64,000 nucleotides of DNA, taken from assembly GCA_026686845.1 (NCBI GenBank), contig JAIVEN010000020.1, positions 8,769,501 through 8,833,500 of the forward strand, read 5' to 3'. The number at the start of each line of letters is the position of its first letter. The first letter of the stretch is position 1. Positions 11,330 through 23,140 of the stretch are shown here, one piece after another. The notes below the pieces were generated by a model. The model searched no databases. It worked only from the letters and a program-made list of their open reading frames with translations, and was not told the origin of the DNA. Made by a program: the position numbers and the translations under genes. The stretch is from Adenanthera pavonina. Taxonomy: Eukaryota; Streptophyta; Magnoliopsida; Fabales; Fabaceae.

Positions 11330-12194
11330 AAAATCATTTCCCCTTCCAAAACTCTCAAACAATAAAACGTTCTATTTTGTTTCACTTCATTTCATACAAA
11401 CAATAAAACATTCAATTCTGTTTTACTCCCTTTCATATCATTTTATACAATTTCATTAATGATTGTTTCATTCTATTTTATTATAAACTTTGTACTCTTA
11501 ATTTTATTGAGTTTCATAATATTTTTATAATTTTTCAAATTTAGTAAAAAAAAAATCTCCCCAATTTTTAATATCATTAAATAGATTGTCAAAAATTGAT
11601 AACTTACATGTTTTTTTTTCATCCTATTTTATTATAAACTTGGTACTCTTAATTTTATTGTGTTTCATAATATTTTATAATTTTTTAAACTTTAGTAACT
11701 TACATGTTTAAAAGACATATCATTAGAATCATTATGCATTCCTTTTCAAAAAAAAAAGAATCATTATGCATTCATTAATCTAATAATTATTATTAAAATA
11801 TTTTAAGCCCTAAAATAAATAATTTTTATTTTTTTAAATCCTTGAAATAAATAATCTTCATTTTTTATATTGTAAATATTTATTTTTAGACTTTCAAAAC
11901 ATTTTAATTATAAGTTTTATTTTTTCCAACTTTTAGAGTAGTCACTTTTAACGTCTTAAATTAATATATTTTTCACCTTTTTACTTTTTGAAGGCATTAA
12001 TTATTTAAGAATTAAAATATTTTAAATGTAATTATTAGATTAATTAATATATAATAATATTATGATGAAAGGAATTTTGATCATGCAACTCATTATTTTT
12101 CATTAATTTATTTAACAATTTAAAAAATTAAACAGAATTTATAATATCATAAAAGGTAAAAATTATAATAAAATTTAAAATGATTGAAGAAAAT

Positions 12195-12825
12195 TAAAAG
12201 ATAAAAGTATATTTTTGGTCCCTAAAGTTTATACCAAGTTTCATTTTGATCCCTTAACTTTATTTTATTTCTTTTTAATATTTTAATTTTTAAAATATAA
12301 TCAAAACTTTTTTTATCACTAACACTATTAACATAAACTACAGACAAAACATTTTCAAATGTTGACAAAGTATTTTTTTAATACTTATAAATTTATCTAA
12401 CTCATTTTTTTAACAAAAAATTGTATGATTAATTATTTGTTAATAAGTGAATTATTTGTAATTATTTATTATTTATTTTTTAGTTTAATTAAAAATATTT
12501 TATACATAAGATTAATGAGTGTATAATTATATTAATAATTAATTTAACAATAAAAATTGACATACCAATATTAAATTATGCTTTGTAGAATATTTTGTCA
12601 ATATTTTATATTAACATAGTTTAACATATAGTTAATGATGTTAATAATAGATATTTTTTATCATATTTTAAAATAAATAATTAAAAAAAATAAAATAAAT
12701 ATAAGGAAACATAATAAAATTTAATGTAAAATTGGAAAATCAAAAATATATTTTTTACCAAATTAAAATGGGACCAACATCAAAATTAGGGAACAAGACA
12801 TTTAATACTTTTATCTTTCCTTTTC
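12195..12825 (+). repeat. long-terminal-inverted-repeat MITE-like module
   Basis: The left end (AAAAGATAAAAGTAT followed by TTTTTGGTCCCTAAAG) is the approximate inverse of the right end (AATACTTTTATCTTTCC). Related modules lie at about 24495-25100 and, as part of the inverted arm, at about 52150-52775. No coding capacity. I could not fix a target duplication. Confidence 0.5.
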
Positions 12826-15388
12826 CTCACAATTTTAACAATTTTTCAAATAAATAATTCAGCTGACAGTCCAACTATGATCGTGCAGTCCCAACCCCTC
12901 ATATTTATTTCGCATATTTATTATTGAGCTACCCTCATTAAAAAGTTTCCATATCCAGCTGGATCATACAGCATCCCATTTGTCACCGTACTCTGGTCTG
13001 TTTTCCTTTTAAGTTGAAAGGCTTTGTTTCTTTCCATTAATTAATTCACCCATTCATTCAAAGTGGCGCTACGTGTCCCACAAAGTTGACGGGAGAAGCC
13101 TTCATGAAAAAAAACAAATTGATGAAAAGAGAAAATATTATAAAATAATAATTTTTTTATTTTATAATATAATAAAATATATAGTAATTTATTATTTTTT
13201 TCTTATTTATTATATTATTAATATTATAATTTATACTATATTTAATGAAAAGAGTAGAATTAATAAAAATAAAATTTAAAATTTTAATATTTTTTATAAA
13301 TTTAAAAATTTAATAAATATTTCTTAATATATGAAAATTCCTTTCATTGTCTTGTAATACAGGACAAAAGAAGTCTTCATTTCATTTCATTTCATAATAT
13401 AATATAAGTACGGCCTCCTCCCTCCATTTTATTATAAAAAAATAAATGAAAATTTTTCCCATATTATATTTTTTTTCATCCTATATTATAAGGTAATATA
13501 AAATTTTTCTTACTTCATAATATAAGGCAACATATAATAATAGTCATTTTTTCTCATTTATTGTATTATTAATATTATAATTTATGTTATATTTAATGAA
13601 ATTGATGGAATTAATAGGAGTAAAATTGAAAATTTTGGTTGATTTTAAAAATTTAAGAATATAATAAATGTTTCTTAATATGCATAAAATTCCTCTCATT
13701 ACTTAATAATATAAAACAGAGGGAAATCTCACTTATTATCTTATAATATAAGAATAAGAAAGTAATGTTTGAAAATTATTTTAATTTAAAATATAAGTCA
13801 TATTTAGGTATAATAGTGTATTAATAATTTTTTTCCTGTTTTACTCTTGACTTCAATTAGGAAGTGAGAAAAAAAATAGAATTTAATACCTTCAATATAA
13901 ATAATAGGGGAAAGAAATGTAACTCTTTTTAACAAATTTAATTAGTTATTGAGCTTTTAACTCAACTTTTTTTATATATGTAAAATTTCTAAAAATAACT
14001 TATATTATGAGCGGAGCGAATATGTCTAGCATATTAGAAAAGACAAGGAAAAAAATCCGCACACTAATTTTGTTTGGTATATATTAAAGTGATAAAATGA
14101 AAATTTTAAAATGATAAAAGACAAATATACCCCTACACCTTATTCTTCCATACCCATCTTCATCGAAAACTTTCTTCTCTCCACCGTTGCTCTTCCATTA
14201 ATGAAAAAGGAAACTAAAGAATATTGCTCGGATTGGGTTAAAATACTAAAATTTTGAAAGATAGAAGATGAAATTGCTAAAAAAAATAATTTATGGTGCA
14301 ATAATAAGTATAAGAATATTTTAAGGGTAGATTTGTATTTTAAATTATCACATAAATTTTTTTTCTTGACTAGAATGTCATGTAGATGGTAGGCTGAGAT
14401 GAGTTGGTAAAAAAAATTGACACATGTCACACTCATAGTTAAAGTAATATATCTCAAAATGATAAAAGTGTGACTGCTATAATTTTAAGAGATAAAAGGT
14501 AACATTACGTCAAAAAAAGTAATTTATGGTGGTAATAGCAATTTCGAGAATAATTGATAGATAGATTTGCAATTTAACGATTTTTATATACGTTTTGGCC
14601 GGTAGGAGCCTTGGCTGTACCTCTATTTTATCTTTTTCCAAGAAAAAGAGAAAGTAACTGTACCCCTCTGAATTATTGGTCCTTAATTCCATTTTTCTTA
14701 TTTTTTTTTATAGAGCTTCTACTATTCAGGATCTACCTTAATTTTTTTACTCCTTATTCACTAGCTACAAGCACCCATGTTTTATTACTATTATTATTTT
14801 GTTGACAAAAGTGTACCTTTGGTCTTTTAATATATGTTTGTGAGTTTTTTTTTTAAGAATAAAATGAAATAGTGTGTGATAACTAATAGATATTAATTAT
14901 TATTTAGAATTTTTTTTTAAAAGAGAGTATGTTAGAGAGAAATGGTCTCTCAAACTATTCTTAATTATCATAAACTTAATTTTTTATCCCCAAATTGAAT
15001 GTCAATGATAAAATAACTTGAAATTAATATCATAATTATAAAATTACCTCCAATCTTTTGAAAATATGTATCACACCTATAACTCTCCTCTTATTCTTTC
15101 TACTATATTAACCTCTCTCCTCTTTTCACTTGGCTAGGCTTGCTTCTTATTTTCTCTACTATACCAAAGCTATTATTTTCTTTCATATATATATATATAT
15201 GTATTATGCATATTCTTACTTCACTTTTCAACCCAACTTACCTAAGTTACTTCATCTCTTGATTAATATTTGTTTACCAATTTATTTCATAACTAAATTT
15301 TTTATTGGGATAAACATATGATTAAGATTTAAAAACAAATTTTATTTTTTTTCTCAAACTAATACCCACTAATACTTTTATCTAAATG

Positions 15389-16006
15389 GAAAAAGTGTAT
15401 TTTTGATCTCTAAATTTAAAGAAGGTTTCAGTTTGATCATTTAATTTTATTAAATGTTAGTTTAATCCTTTAACTTTTAAAATGTAGTAAGAAAATCCCT
15501 AATTTTAACACCTTTAAATAAGTTAATTAAAAATGATGGCTTGGCATGATCATAAGCTTAACTTGTTAATTTTATTATATATTTATTAATCTTAAAATTA
15601 TAATTATATCCTTAAAAACAAAATCCAATTGCTGAAAACCTACTGCAAATTTAGATTTTATTTTGAATTCTATAATTATTTGTTTTAAAGTTTTAAAATT
15701 ATTTTAAATATGAAAGAAGCACGGAGGCAATACAATACAATTAGATTTTATTTTAAGGTTATAATTTACTTTTAAAACTTTAAAATTATTTCAATTATAG
15801 TTATACAATTTTTTTGCCAATGATTATAGTTATAAGATTAATAAATATAAAATAATATTGATGAATCATCTTTTGAGCATGTCAAATTATCACTTTTTCA
15901 AATTGGTAAGTTTTTACAATATTTTAAAAATTAGGTGATTATAATAAAATTAAAACATTAAAATAAAACTTTATTCAAAACTAAAGGACTATAAGTACAC
16001 TTATAC
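15389..16006 (+). repeat. long-terminal-inverted-repeat MITE-like module
   Basis: The left end AAAAAGTGTATTTTTGATC inversely matches the right end near GGACTATAAGTACACTTA, with similarity continuing inward for about 100 bp. The counterpart in the opposite arm is at about 48915-49580. Non-coding. Confidence 0.5.
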
Positions 16007-17562
16007 CTCTCTAATAAATTAACTTCTAAGAGTGATATTGGAAAAAAGGATTCTTGTCTATTCCATTTTATTTATTTTATAATAAATCTCAAATAATAGT
16101 CAAATGAAACCATTTTTTCTCCTATAAATCTTCCTAACAATAAAATGTTCTGTTTCTTGGCTTTTTTATCAAAATACATTAAAAGAAAAAAGAAATCTCC
16201 AACATGATATAAGTTTCAAATTATTTACCTAAATACTACATGTTATCACATCTCGATTTCTATATTAGACCAGGATTCATTCATTTTGAATTTTGGTTCC
16301 ATTGATCTCATGTTTACACAGTCCGAGATATGTAAATCTCGATTTTGCATTTACCAAAATCGTATTTTTTTTTAGAAACCTAGTAATGTGATGTGTCCAC
16401 TTATCAAAAATATATAGCCCTGCATTAATTGACACCTGTTAAAGTTGTTGGTTTTACCCAACAAGTATATCTTATAAATGTTACATCTCGGCTTCATTCA
16501 AACCAATTTGCAATAGCGTTTGAGAAAGATGACTCATGTCCCTTCTATTTTTATTTTTAAATTTTTTATCAATATATAGCTTGCCACCTTCCTCCTTACC
16601 CCACTATATATTACCCCTCCCTCCAATGGTATAATAATTGATATATATATATATAATATAATAAATAGGTATTAATTATATTTATACTAATAATATATCT
16701 GTTTTTATTAAAGTACATAATATATGTCAAAATAACTTAGATATTATATATTCATCAAAATATATATTTAAATAAATTAAATATATTTTTGAATTATAAA
16801 ATGTATAAAACATATCTTATTGATAATACATATAATCTATAATATTCTTACATTATATATCTTTGTATATTATATATTTTAATCAAATTATATGTCTTAT
16901 AAATTTTCGAAAAATTATATATGATAAATAGATTCATACTCATATTACAAACATATATAAATATAACAATTTTAAATTAGTCAAGATAAATTTGTATAAT
17001 TTAATAATTTCATATAAATTTAAAATCATATTTATTAGAAAAAAAACTAGTAGAGGGCGATGGGGATTAGGCCATGCCTAACACTTAAAACTTATAAAAA
17101 GAATCTTGGTGTTGTCCATCAAATTGTTATTGTTTAACATTAAAATAAAATAGAATCTCACAATTGAAACCCGGTATAATGTAAATTGATTTGGTTTATA
17201 GTATCTTAATAAATATTTCTAATCTCATAGTATTTTGGCAATTTTTTTTTCTTTTTATAGTATAATACTCAATTTTCCCTTTTTCCTTCTACTGCATTTC
17301 ATTTCACATCATACAATTCTTTTAATAATTGTTCCATTTCATTTCACTCTAAACTTTCAAATGGACCCTTAATCTTATTAGATTTCATATTATTTTTTTT
17401 AAATTTAATAATAGCTTCTTAAGTCTTAACACGGGTAAAGAGATTAACAAAAAGTGATAACTTAAATGTTTGAAAGACATATCATTAGTATCATTATGCC
17501 TTAATTAATCTAATAATTATAATTAAATTATTTTAAGGATCAAAATAATTAAGTTTTAATGT

Positions 17563-18534
17563 TTTACATCCTTGAGATAAATAAGCTTTATTTTTTATAT
17601 TGTAAATACTTATTTAGGACTAAAAAATATTTTAAATGTAATAATAATAATAATAATATGATCATGATGATGAAAGGAATTCTGAATATGCAACTAATCA
17701 TTTTTTGTAAATTCACTTAATGAATTAAAAGTTAAAAAATTATGATAAAATTTAAAATGATTCAGAAAATCAAAATGAAACCAGCTTCAAAATAGGGGAA
17801 TTAAACATATACTTTTGTCTTTTCTTTTTCTCAAAATTTTAACAAATTTTCTAATAATTCCAACTCATAATTATTTAGCATATTTATTTAGTATATTTAT
17901 TATTTAGCATGCACTCATTAGAAAGCGTCTATGCCTAGCTGGAGTGTGGTGGATCTAAGTTGTTGGATCAATGGGTGTGACCTAATATGAAGGAAATTTA
18001 TTCTAATAGTATGTTAATTATCTTTCTTACTAATTTAGGTTTTAGAAAAATAAAATAATTTTTTATAAAAATTAATTGAACTCTCCTCTTGCATATCACC
18101 TCAACATTGTATTTATTAGACTTAATAAAATTCTCACATAAATTTTGAACTATGAATTAAAAAAAATTGGAACCAAAATATATTCAAAACTTAAACTTAG
18201 CAGTAAGAAAAATCTTGAATATAGTGGGGTTAAAATACTAAAATTAATGGTGTTAAAATATTAAAATTTAAATCTATAGCATGCAATTTTTCTAAATTGA
18301 GAGGGTCAGTTATATGTAGATCCACCACTACCCAGCTGGATCATACAGCTATGTGATGAAAGGAATTTTGAGTATCCAAGTAATCATTTTTTTTAATTTA
18401 TTTAATGGTATTGAAATTAAAAAAAAATTATAATATCTTAAAAGTTAAAAAATTATAATAAAATTTATAATGATTAAAACAATCAAAATGAAACCAACTT
18501 CAAATAAGGAAACTAAAAATATATTTTTGGGTAA
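17563..18534. other. non-coding repeat mosaic
   Basis: No gene. It shares the segments CCAGCTGGATCATACAGC and GATGAAAGGAATTTTGA with the inverted-repeat arms and with 24480-25400, so it is a further broken copy of the same dispersed family. Confidence 0.6.
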
Positions 18535-18965
18535 ATGGCACTCAAATGAATTTGAATCCCATGAAGTACCATTTTCTAAAGTTTTCTAATGATATAGTTG
18601 AATTTTGATTTAAAACCTTAAATATATCGGAATCATATAGTGGACCATGTCATCTAGGGATGACTCTCTTCAATCTGATTTAATATGATTAATTAAAAAT
18701 ATTGACAATCTAAGATTTACCACTTGACCCAACTCTATATTTATTTGTCTCTATCATGTGGCTTGAATCTCTTCATTGATATGTTGGATGATTCACATTA
18801 TCATAATTGAAGAGAATCATTACCAAATGTCATTGTCCACTATGAAACTCTAATACATTTGAGGTTTTAAATCAAAATTTAATTATATTACTAGTACTTT
18901 AGGAAACTTTAGGAAATTACATTTTATGGGATCCAAATTTCACTTAAGTACTTAGTAGTAAGTTA
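18535..18965. mobile_element. foldback MITE with about 120-bp terminal inverted repeats
   Basis: The left arm (ATGAATTTGAATCCCATGAA, then TTTTCTAAAGTTTTCTAA and TTGATTTAAAACC) is the imperfect inverse of the right arm (GGTTTTAAATCAAAATT, then TTTAGGAAACTTTAGG and ATGGGATCCAAATTTCAC). The structure is a long hairpin with a short centre. Ends and target duplication are not precisely defined, so the superfamily is open. Confidence 0.65.
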
Positions 18966-19335
18966 TTTAAAAAAAAAATATCAAATTTGCCTAACACCAT
19001 AATATATCTAGGTACCTAATTAAAATTTTTTTCAAATTATTTTGGCTTGAAATTCCTGTCTTGCTTCTAATTAAACTTATAAAAAATATTACTTGCAAAT
19101 ATATAAAAATTAATTACAAATATTTAGTGATCAATTACAAATATATGAAAAATAGTTACAAATCAGTCACAAATATATGAAATATAAACAAATATATCCA
19201 ATTTGCAAATGATTTTTGAGATTAAGGTGCTACCGGCTATTTAATTGTTATTGTCCCAGTAGTTTTGTCTTTTCTTTTCCCCACAATCTTTAACAATTTT
19301 TCTTGAAATCTCTCATAATACCAAAAGGAAAAATA

Positions 19336-19573
19336 TGCAATGAAGTAAATAATAGAGAGAATGAAGTAGAGAATATAAGGAATTTGAGAGAGAGAGAAAA
19401 ATGAGGAGTAAAAAGTAAATTGTGTTTTATTTATCCATAGTGGAGTATTTATACAAGAGTCATAACCCTAAAAAGGATAATAATCAATTAATTAATCAAA
19501 TAAGATAAATAGAAATTATGACTTAATCCTAGATAAATAATATTCAAGATGGACATTCAAAATTTTTATAACA
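19336..19573 (-). mobile_element. short copia-type LTR (3' LTR of remnant)
   Basis: On the minus strand the LTR begins TGTTATAAAAATTTTG directly after a polypurine tract (AAGAGGGGAA) and ends near CTTCATTGCA, about 238 bp. The RNase H remnant lies immediately upstream on the same strand, as expected for a 3' LTR. A diverged sibling is at about 38757-39002. Confidence 0.65.
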
Positions 19574-20472
19574 TTCCCCTCTTAGATGTCCATTATTAAA
19601 GAATGTGAATCGTTAAAAAACTTACTAGGAAAAACCTTATGGGATAAAAACATAGTAAAGAAAAAGAGTACATAATTCTTTCTATATGCTTTAAAATACT
19701 ACCCTATTAAAAATCTTACTAGGAAAACTCAAAGGAAAAAACCATGGTTAAAGAAAAAAGAGTACAATACGTATATTAGTTGAGATCCTTGAGTAGACGA
19801 AATTCAATATTATACATGAACTTTTCAAATAATACAGTAGGAAGCGCCTTGGAAAACAATTTTGCTAAGTTGTCACATAAACGGATTTGCTGAATGTCTA
19901 TGTTACCATTCTTTTGAAGATATGAGTGAAGAAAAATTTTGGTAAAATATGTTTTATTCTATCTTCTTTAATGAACCCCTCATTTGTAGTAATATCTTCA
20001 TAGAAGATCACCAGTATTATTTTTCCTACAGATAAACCACAAGTCTCTATATATTGAATCAAAGCTCTCAACCAAACATATTCTTGACTTGTCTCATGCA
20101 ATGCCAAAATTTCTGCATGGTTAGGTGATGTGGTTGATATTGTCTGTTTCATTTCGCCATGAAATGGTGGTGCCACCAAATACAAACATAGAACCCTTTT
20201 TATGATCAACCATTATGACGGTCAGACAAATATCTTACATCTGCATAACCAATCAAATTTGAATTGAGTTTATTCGAATGAAACAAATTCATATCTATAG
20301 TACCTTTAAGGTAGCGAAGTATATGCTTAACCATAGTCTATTGTCTTCATGTAGATGAAAAACTATATCTTGCTAATAAATTAACAGCAAATGATATATC
20401 TGGTCGTGTATAACTAACAAGATACAACAGTGTTCCAATTGCATTGAAATATGATACTTCAGGACCAAGTAA
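19574..20472 (-). pseudogene. Ty1/copia pol C-terminus (RNase H) remnant
   Basis: Minus-strand translation across several frames gives the classic copia RNase H region. From high to low coordinates: IGTLLYLVSYTRPDISFAVN near 20430-20370, a LIGYAD core near 20240, SPNHAEILALHETSQEYVWL near 20130-20070, KHILPKFFFTH near 19940, and the C-terminal polypurine tract. It is broken by many stops and at least one frameshift, so it is dead. The upstream pol is absent because the Sirevirus LTR begins at 20473 in the opposite orientation. It ends at the short LTR 19336-19573. Confidence 0.8.
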
Positions 20473-21192
20473 TGTTGAATTAAATGTTTTGATTATTCTA
20501 AACACCTAAAGCTTGGAAAGAGAATATCAAAGGAGTGTAAGAGCATACAAGTGAAGAAATCCAAGGAGAAATGTGTAAAGATTTAGTTGTTAGGATTTCT
20601 TACAACGTACAAGGGGTAAAATGCTTTGATTTTTACTTAATTATGTTCCCACTGCTTTTAAGCAAGTGTTTTCACAATTATATTAAGTGAACATGTTATA
20701 TTTTGAAAACACTGACTAACAGACGAACTATGTTGTTAATTCTGAGATGTTTTATGCAAAATTTGAACTTTGCTTGTTGAAATTTGAAGTTCCAAAGTTA
20801 TCATTTTTTACAGACAAATTTCAAGTTTTGAAATTCAAATTTCAAGTAAAGCATAGTTGGCAAAATGTGCAAAATTCATCTAAAGTCTTGACAAAATATG
20901 AATGATATTATAGTGTAAAAAGAGTTCAAAGTTAGTCCTTCTGACAGATGAATTTTCGATTTCAAAATTTGAGTTTTAAAGTGAGAACTTGTAAGTTCGG
21001 TTAGAGCTTATCTCTAACAGATGAATTTTGAAATACAAAATTCAAATTTCAAAGAGTAAAAACTTTGTGCCATGTTGAGCTAGCCACTGATAGATGAATT
21101 TTGATTTTCAAAATTTGAATTTCGAGTGTATTGCAAAAACATGAGACAACTATTCATATTTAACAGATACACTTTGAATATGAAAATTCATA

Positions 21193-21460
21193 CTCCCTTT
21201 GGTCCATATTATGAGGCATATTGTATGACAAGTTTTTAGTTCAAAATATAAGGCATTAGATATTTTTTTCCTATTTTACCCATGTCTTTAATGATTTATC
21301 TCTCTTCATTTATAACTCTCAAATGATAATAGAATGGAGTATTTAATAAGGGTAAAATAGGAAATGTGAGTATTTTTTGCATTGATTTGAGTTGAAAAAG
21401 TGATTTTCTTAATATGCGTGTAATTAATACAAAATACCTTATAATGTAGACCGGGGGAAG
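21193..21460 (+). mobile_element. Stowaway-type MITE nested in the LTR
   Basis: Terminal inverted repeats CTCCCTTTGGTCCATATTAT and (inverted) CTTCCCCCGGTCTACATTAT, flanked by TA on both sides (21191-21192 and 21461-21462). These are the hallmarks of Tc1/mariner Stowaway MITEs. The two sister LTRs are uninterrupted at this point (GAAAATTCATATG near 27330; GAAAATTCGTATG near 3157), which proves insertion and gives its exact limits. No coding capacity. Confidence 0.92.
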
Positions 21461-21670
21461 TATGTTTTAACATGAGATTTATTTGACATATTCAAAATTT
21501 GAATTTCACTCTTAAACAGATGAATTTTAAAAGTTCAACGTTGAAGTCTTTAGCTTATAGTTTCTGCAAAATTCGTCTGTTGACACCTAAAATTTGAATT
21601 TCAGTGTGTCAGACATATTAAATGTGGTTGGTGAATGGTTGGTTTCGCAGAGTAACCATTGGTTAACGTC

Positions 21671-21681
21671 TCTAACGGCCA
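21671..21681 (+). promoter_or_regulatory. MSA-type MYB3R site in LTR promoter
   Basis: TCTAACGGCCA fits the plant mitosis-specific activator consensus YCYAACGGYYA exactly. It lies 46 bp upstream of the TATA box at 21717. Equivalent sites are at 27548 and (minus) 54336. Function is inferred from the consensus only. Confidence 0.5.
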
Positions 21682-21716
21682 TATTTTGTGTCTAACGACT
21701 AGTTTAATCACAAATC

Positions 21717-21724
21717 TATAAATA
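21717..21724 (+). promoter_or_regulatory. TATA box of the LTR promoter
   Basis: TATAAATA in CTATAAATAGAAC, conserved in all four Sirevirus LTRs of the window. Confidence 0.65.
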
Positions 21725-22265
21725 GAACTTCATTAGAAGTTGTGGGTAACGATTTTATGCTGTAAATACTGAAACTTTGCTAAAATCAATAGCTAAAGCC
21801 TTTTATCTCTCACACTTCATTTATTGCACTTCAACTATCACATTTACTCTGAGTTAGAGAGTTTTTCTTTCTATATAAAATATTTTCTTCATCTAGAAAT
21901 ATGATTTTCTTGTGAGAGGTTTTCATAAAGGATTCGAGAAATACTTTGTAAGAATACAGAGTATAGATTTGAGAACTCTTAAAATAGAGCAAAGCTTGTA
22001 TTGTGGCATTGCAATGAACGCACTAAATTCTTGCAAGATAGTGGAAAATCTTAAGTGGTGGCTTAAGAACTGGACGTAAGTCTAGTGGATCAAACCGAAC
22101 TAGGATAAATTTTTGTATCATCTCCTTCTTTACCTTGCATTTGCTTTCTTCTCTCTATACTTTGTTTTCTGCAAATCTCTACTATCACTGTTATATCAAA
22201 TTTTTGCAGAAAAATTTTAAATTTTCCAATTCACCCCCTCTTGGGAAACCAACAGACCTAACAAG

Positions 22266-22283
22266 TGGTATCAAAGTCCGGAC
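22266..22283 (+). other. primer-binding site (initiator tRNA-Met type)
   Basis: TGGTATCAAAGTCCGG follows the LTR end by two bases. It resembles TGGTATCAGAGC, the usual copia site complementary to the 3' end of initiator tRNA-Met, with small differences. Confidence 0.8.
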
Positions 22284-22318
22284 TCCCAACTGAAGGATCT
22301 AACCAACCAAGAGAATAC

Positions 22319-23140
22319 ATGGCTAACTTTGGAGAGAACATCCTACTAGAAGAAAACAATACCAATAGACCTCCAGGTTTCAGTGGAGAGCACTATGGAT
22401 ACTGAAAGATGATGATGCAGATATATCTCCAGTCCATTGATCTAGACATCTAGTCAATCATAGATAAATGTGACTTTGTTCTAATGAAACTCCATGATGA
22501 TGACAAATATAGAGAAAAGCTTGAGGAGGAATGGAATAATGAAGATAGGAGAATAGTTTTGCTCAATTACAAAGTAAAACACTGCCTGGTCAGTGCTTTC
22601 AACCAGGATGAATTTTACAAAGTGTCTCAATGTACCACAACCAAAGGAATATGGGATACTCTGAAAATTGTCCATGAAGGAACAATTAGAGCAAGAGAAA
22701 ATAAATTGAATTCCTGCATAGGAGAATATGAAAGCTTCAAAATGAGGGAAGGAGGAAGCATTAAAGATATGCAAAAAAGATTCACCATCATTGTGAACCA
22801 ACTAAACAGTCTTGGTAAGGAGTATACATAACCAGAAAAAGTCAAGAAAATCCTGAGGGCCCTACCTATCGAGTGGCAACTAAAAGTGAGTGCCATAGAG
22901 GAATTCAGAGAAGAATCAATGACCCCTGTCACAGCACTCTTTGGCAGCCTTGAGGAATACGAGGGCAAAATGAAAGCTCTCAATGGCAGGACAAGAAAAG
23001 AAAAAGAAAAGCCTAGCTCTCAAAGTGGAATCAGATGATGATGACTCCGAAGAAGATGCTAAGCTTGATGAGGAAACGATAGCCATGCTGGTGAAGAAAT
23101 TTGGGAAAATGTATGGGAAAAAAAATTTAGAAAATTCATA
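22319..23140 (+). pseudogene. Sirevirus gag (UBN2-type), broken
   Basis: The start codon at 22319 lies 55 bp after the LTR. The frame carries the copia gag (UBN2) core: a PPGFSGEHYGY motif, then the long open stretch 22484-22831 (with NYKVKHCLVSAF, TTKGIWDTLKIVHEGT and VNQLNSLGKEY), then KKILRALPIEWQLKV. Three in-frame stops interrupt it: a TGA near 22404, a TAG near 22453 and a TAA near 22829. Past about 22990 the reading frame shifts by one base into an acidic tract ending in IAMLVKKFGKMYG. Similarity stops near 23140, so zinc knuckle and pol are missing. It cannot make full gag. Confidence 0.85.

Larger units (their letters stand above)
11330..17562 (+). repeat. left arm of a very large inverted repeat
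   Basis: Read in reverse complement, this arm matches 46480-53731 over its whole length. Landmarks: 11345 with 53710, 12960-13090 with 51890-52010, 14600-14690 with 50280-50370, 16440-16550 with 48390-48480, 17050-17200 with 46830-46985. Similarity stops abruptly near 17562/46480. The arm is AT-rich and non-coding and contains several foldback or MITE-like modules. Parts also recur at 24480-28400 and 40000-41370, so the arm is built from a dispersed repeat family rather than from host genes. All open frames in it are short and AT-driven. Confidence 0.85.
20473..22263 (+). mobile_element. 5' LTR of truncated Sirevirus
   Basis: Begins TGTTGAATTAAATG and ends CTAACA, followed two bases later by the primer-binding site. 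It is homologous throughout to the solo LTRs at 2249 and 26485, except for a 268-bp MITE (21193-21460). The palindromic AAATTCGAATTT modules have mostly become TTTGAATTT or TTCAAATTT, indicating age. It interrupts the copia RNase H remnant on its left. No matching 3' LTR was found: the LTR at 26485 is an independent solo copy with its own target duplication. Confidence 0.85.

Noticed and set aside
13073..13279. Tyr/Ile/Lys-rich frame also found at 51684-51878
   Set aside because: The two are copies of the same AT-rich repeat in the inverted arms, and conservation reflects recent duplication, not selection.
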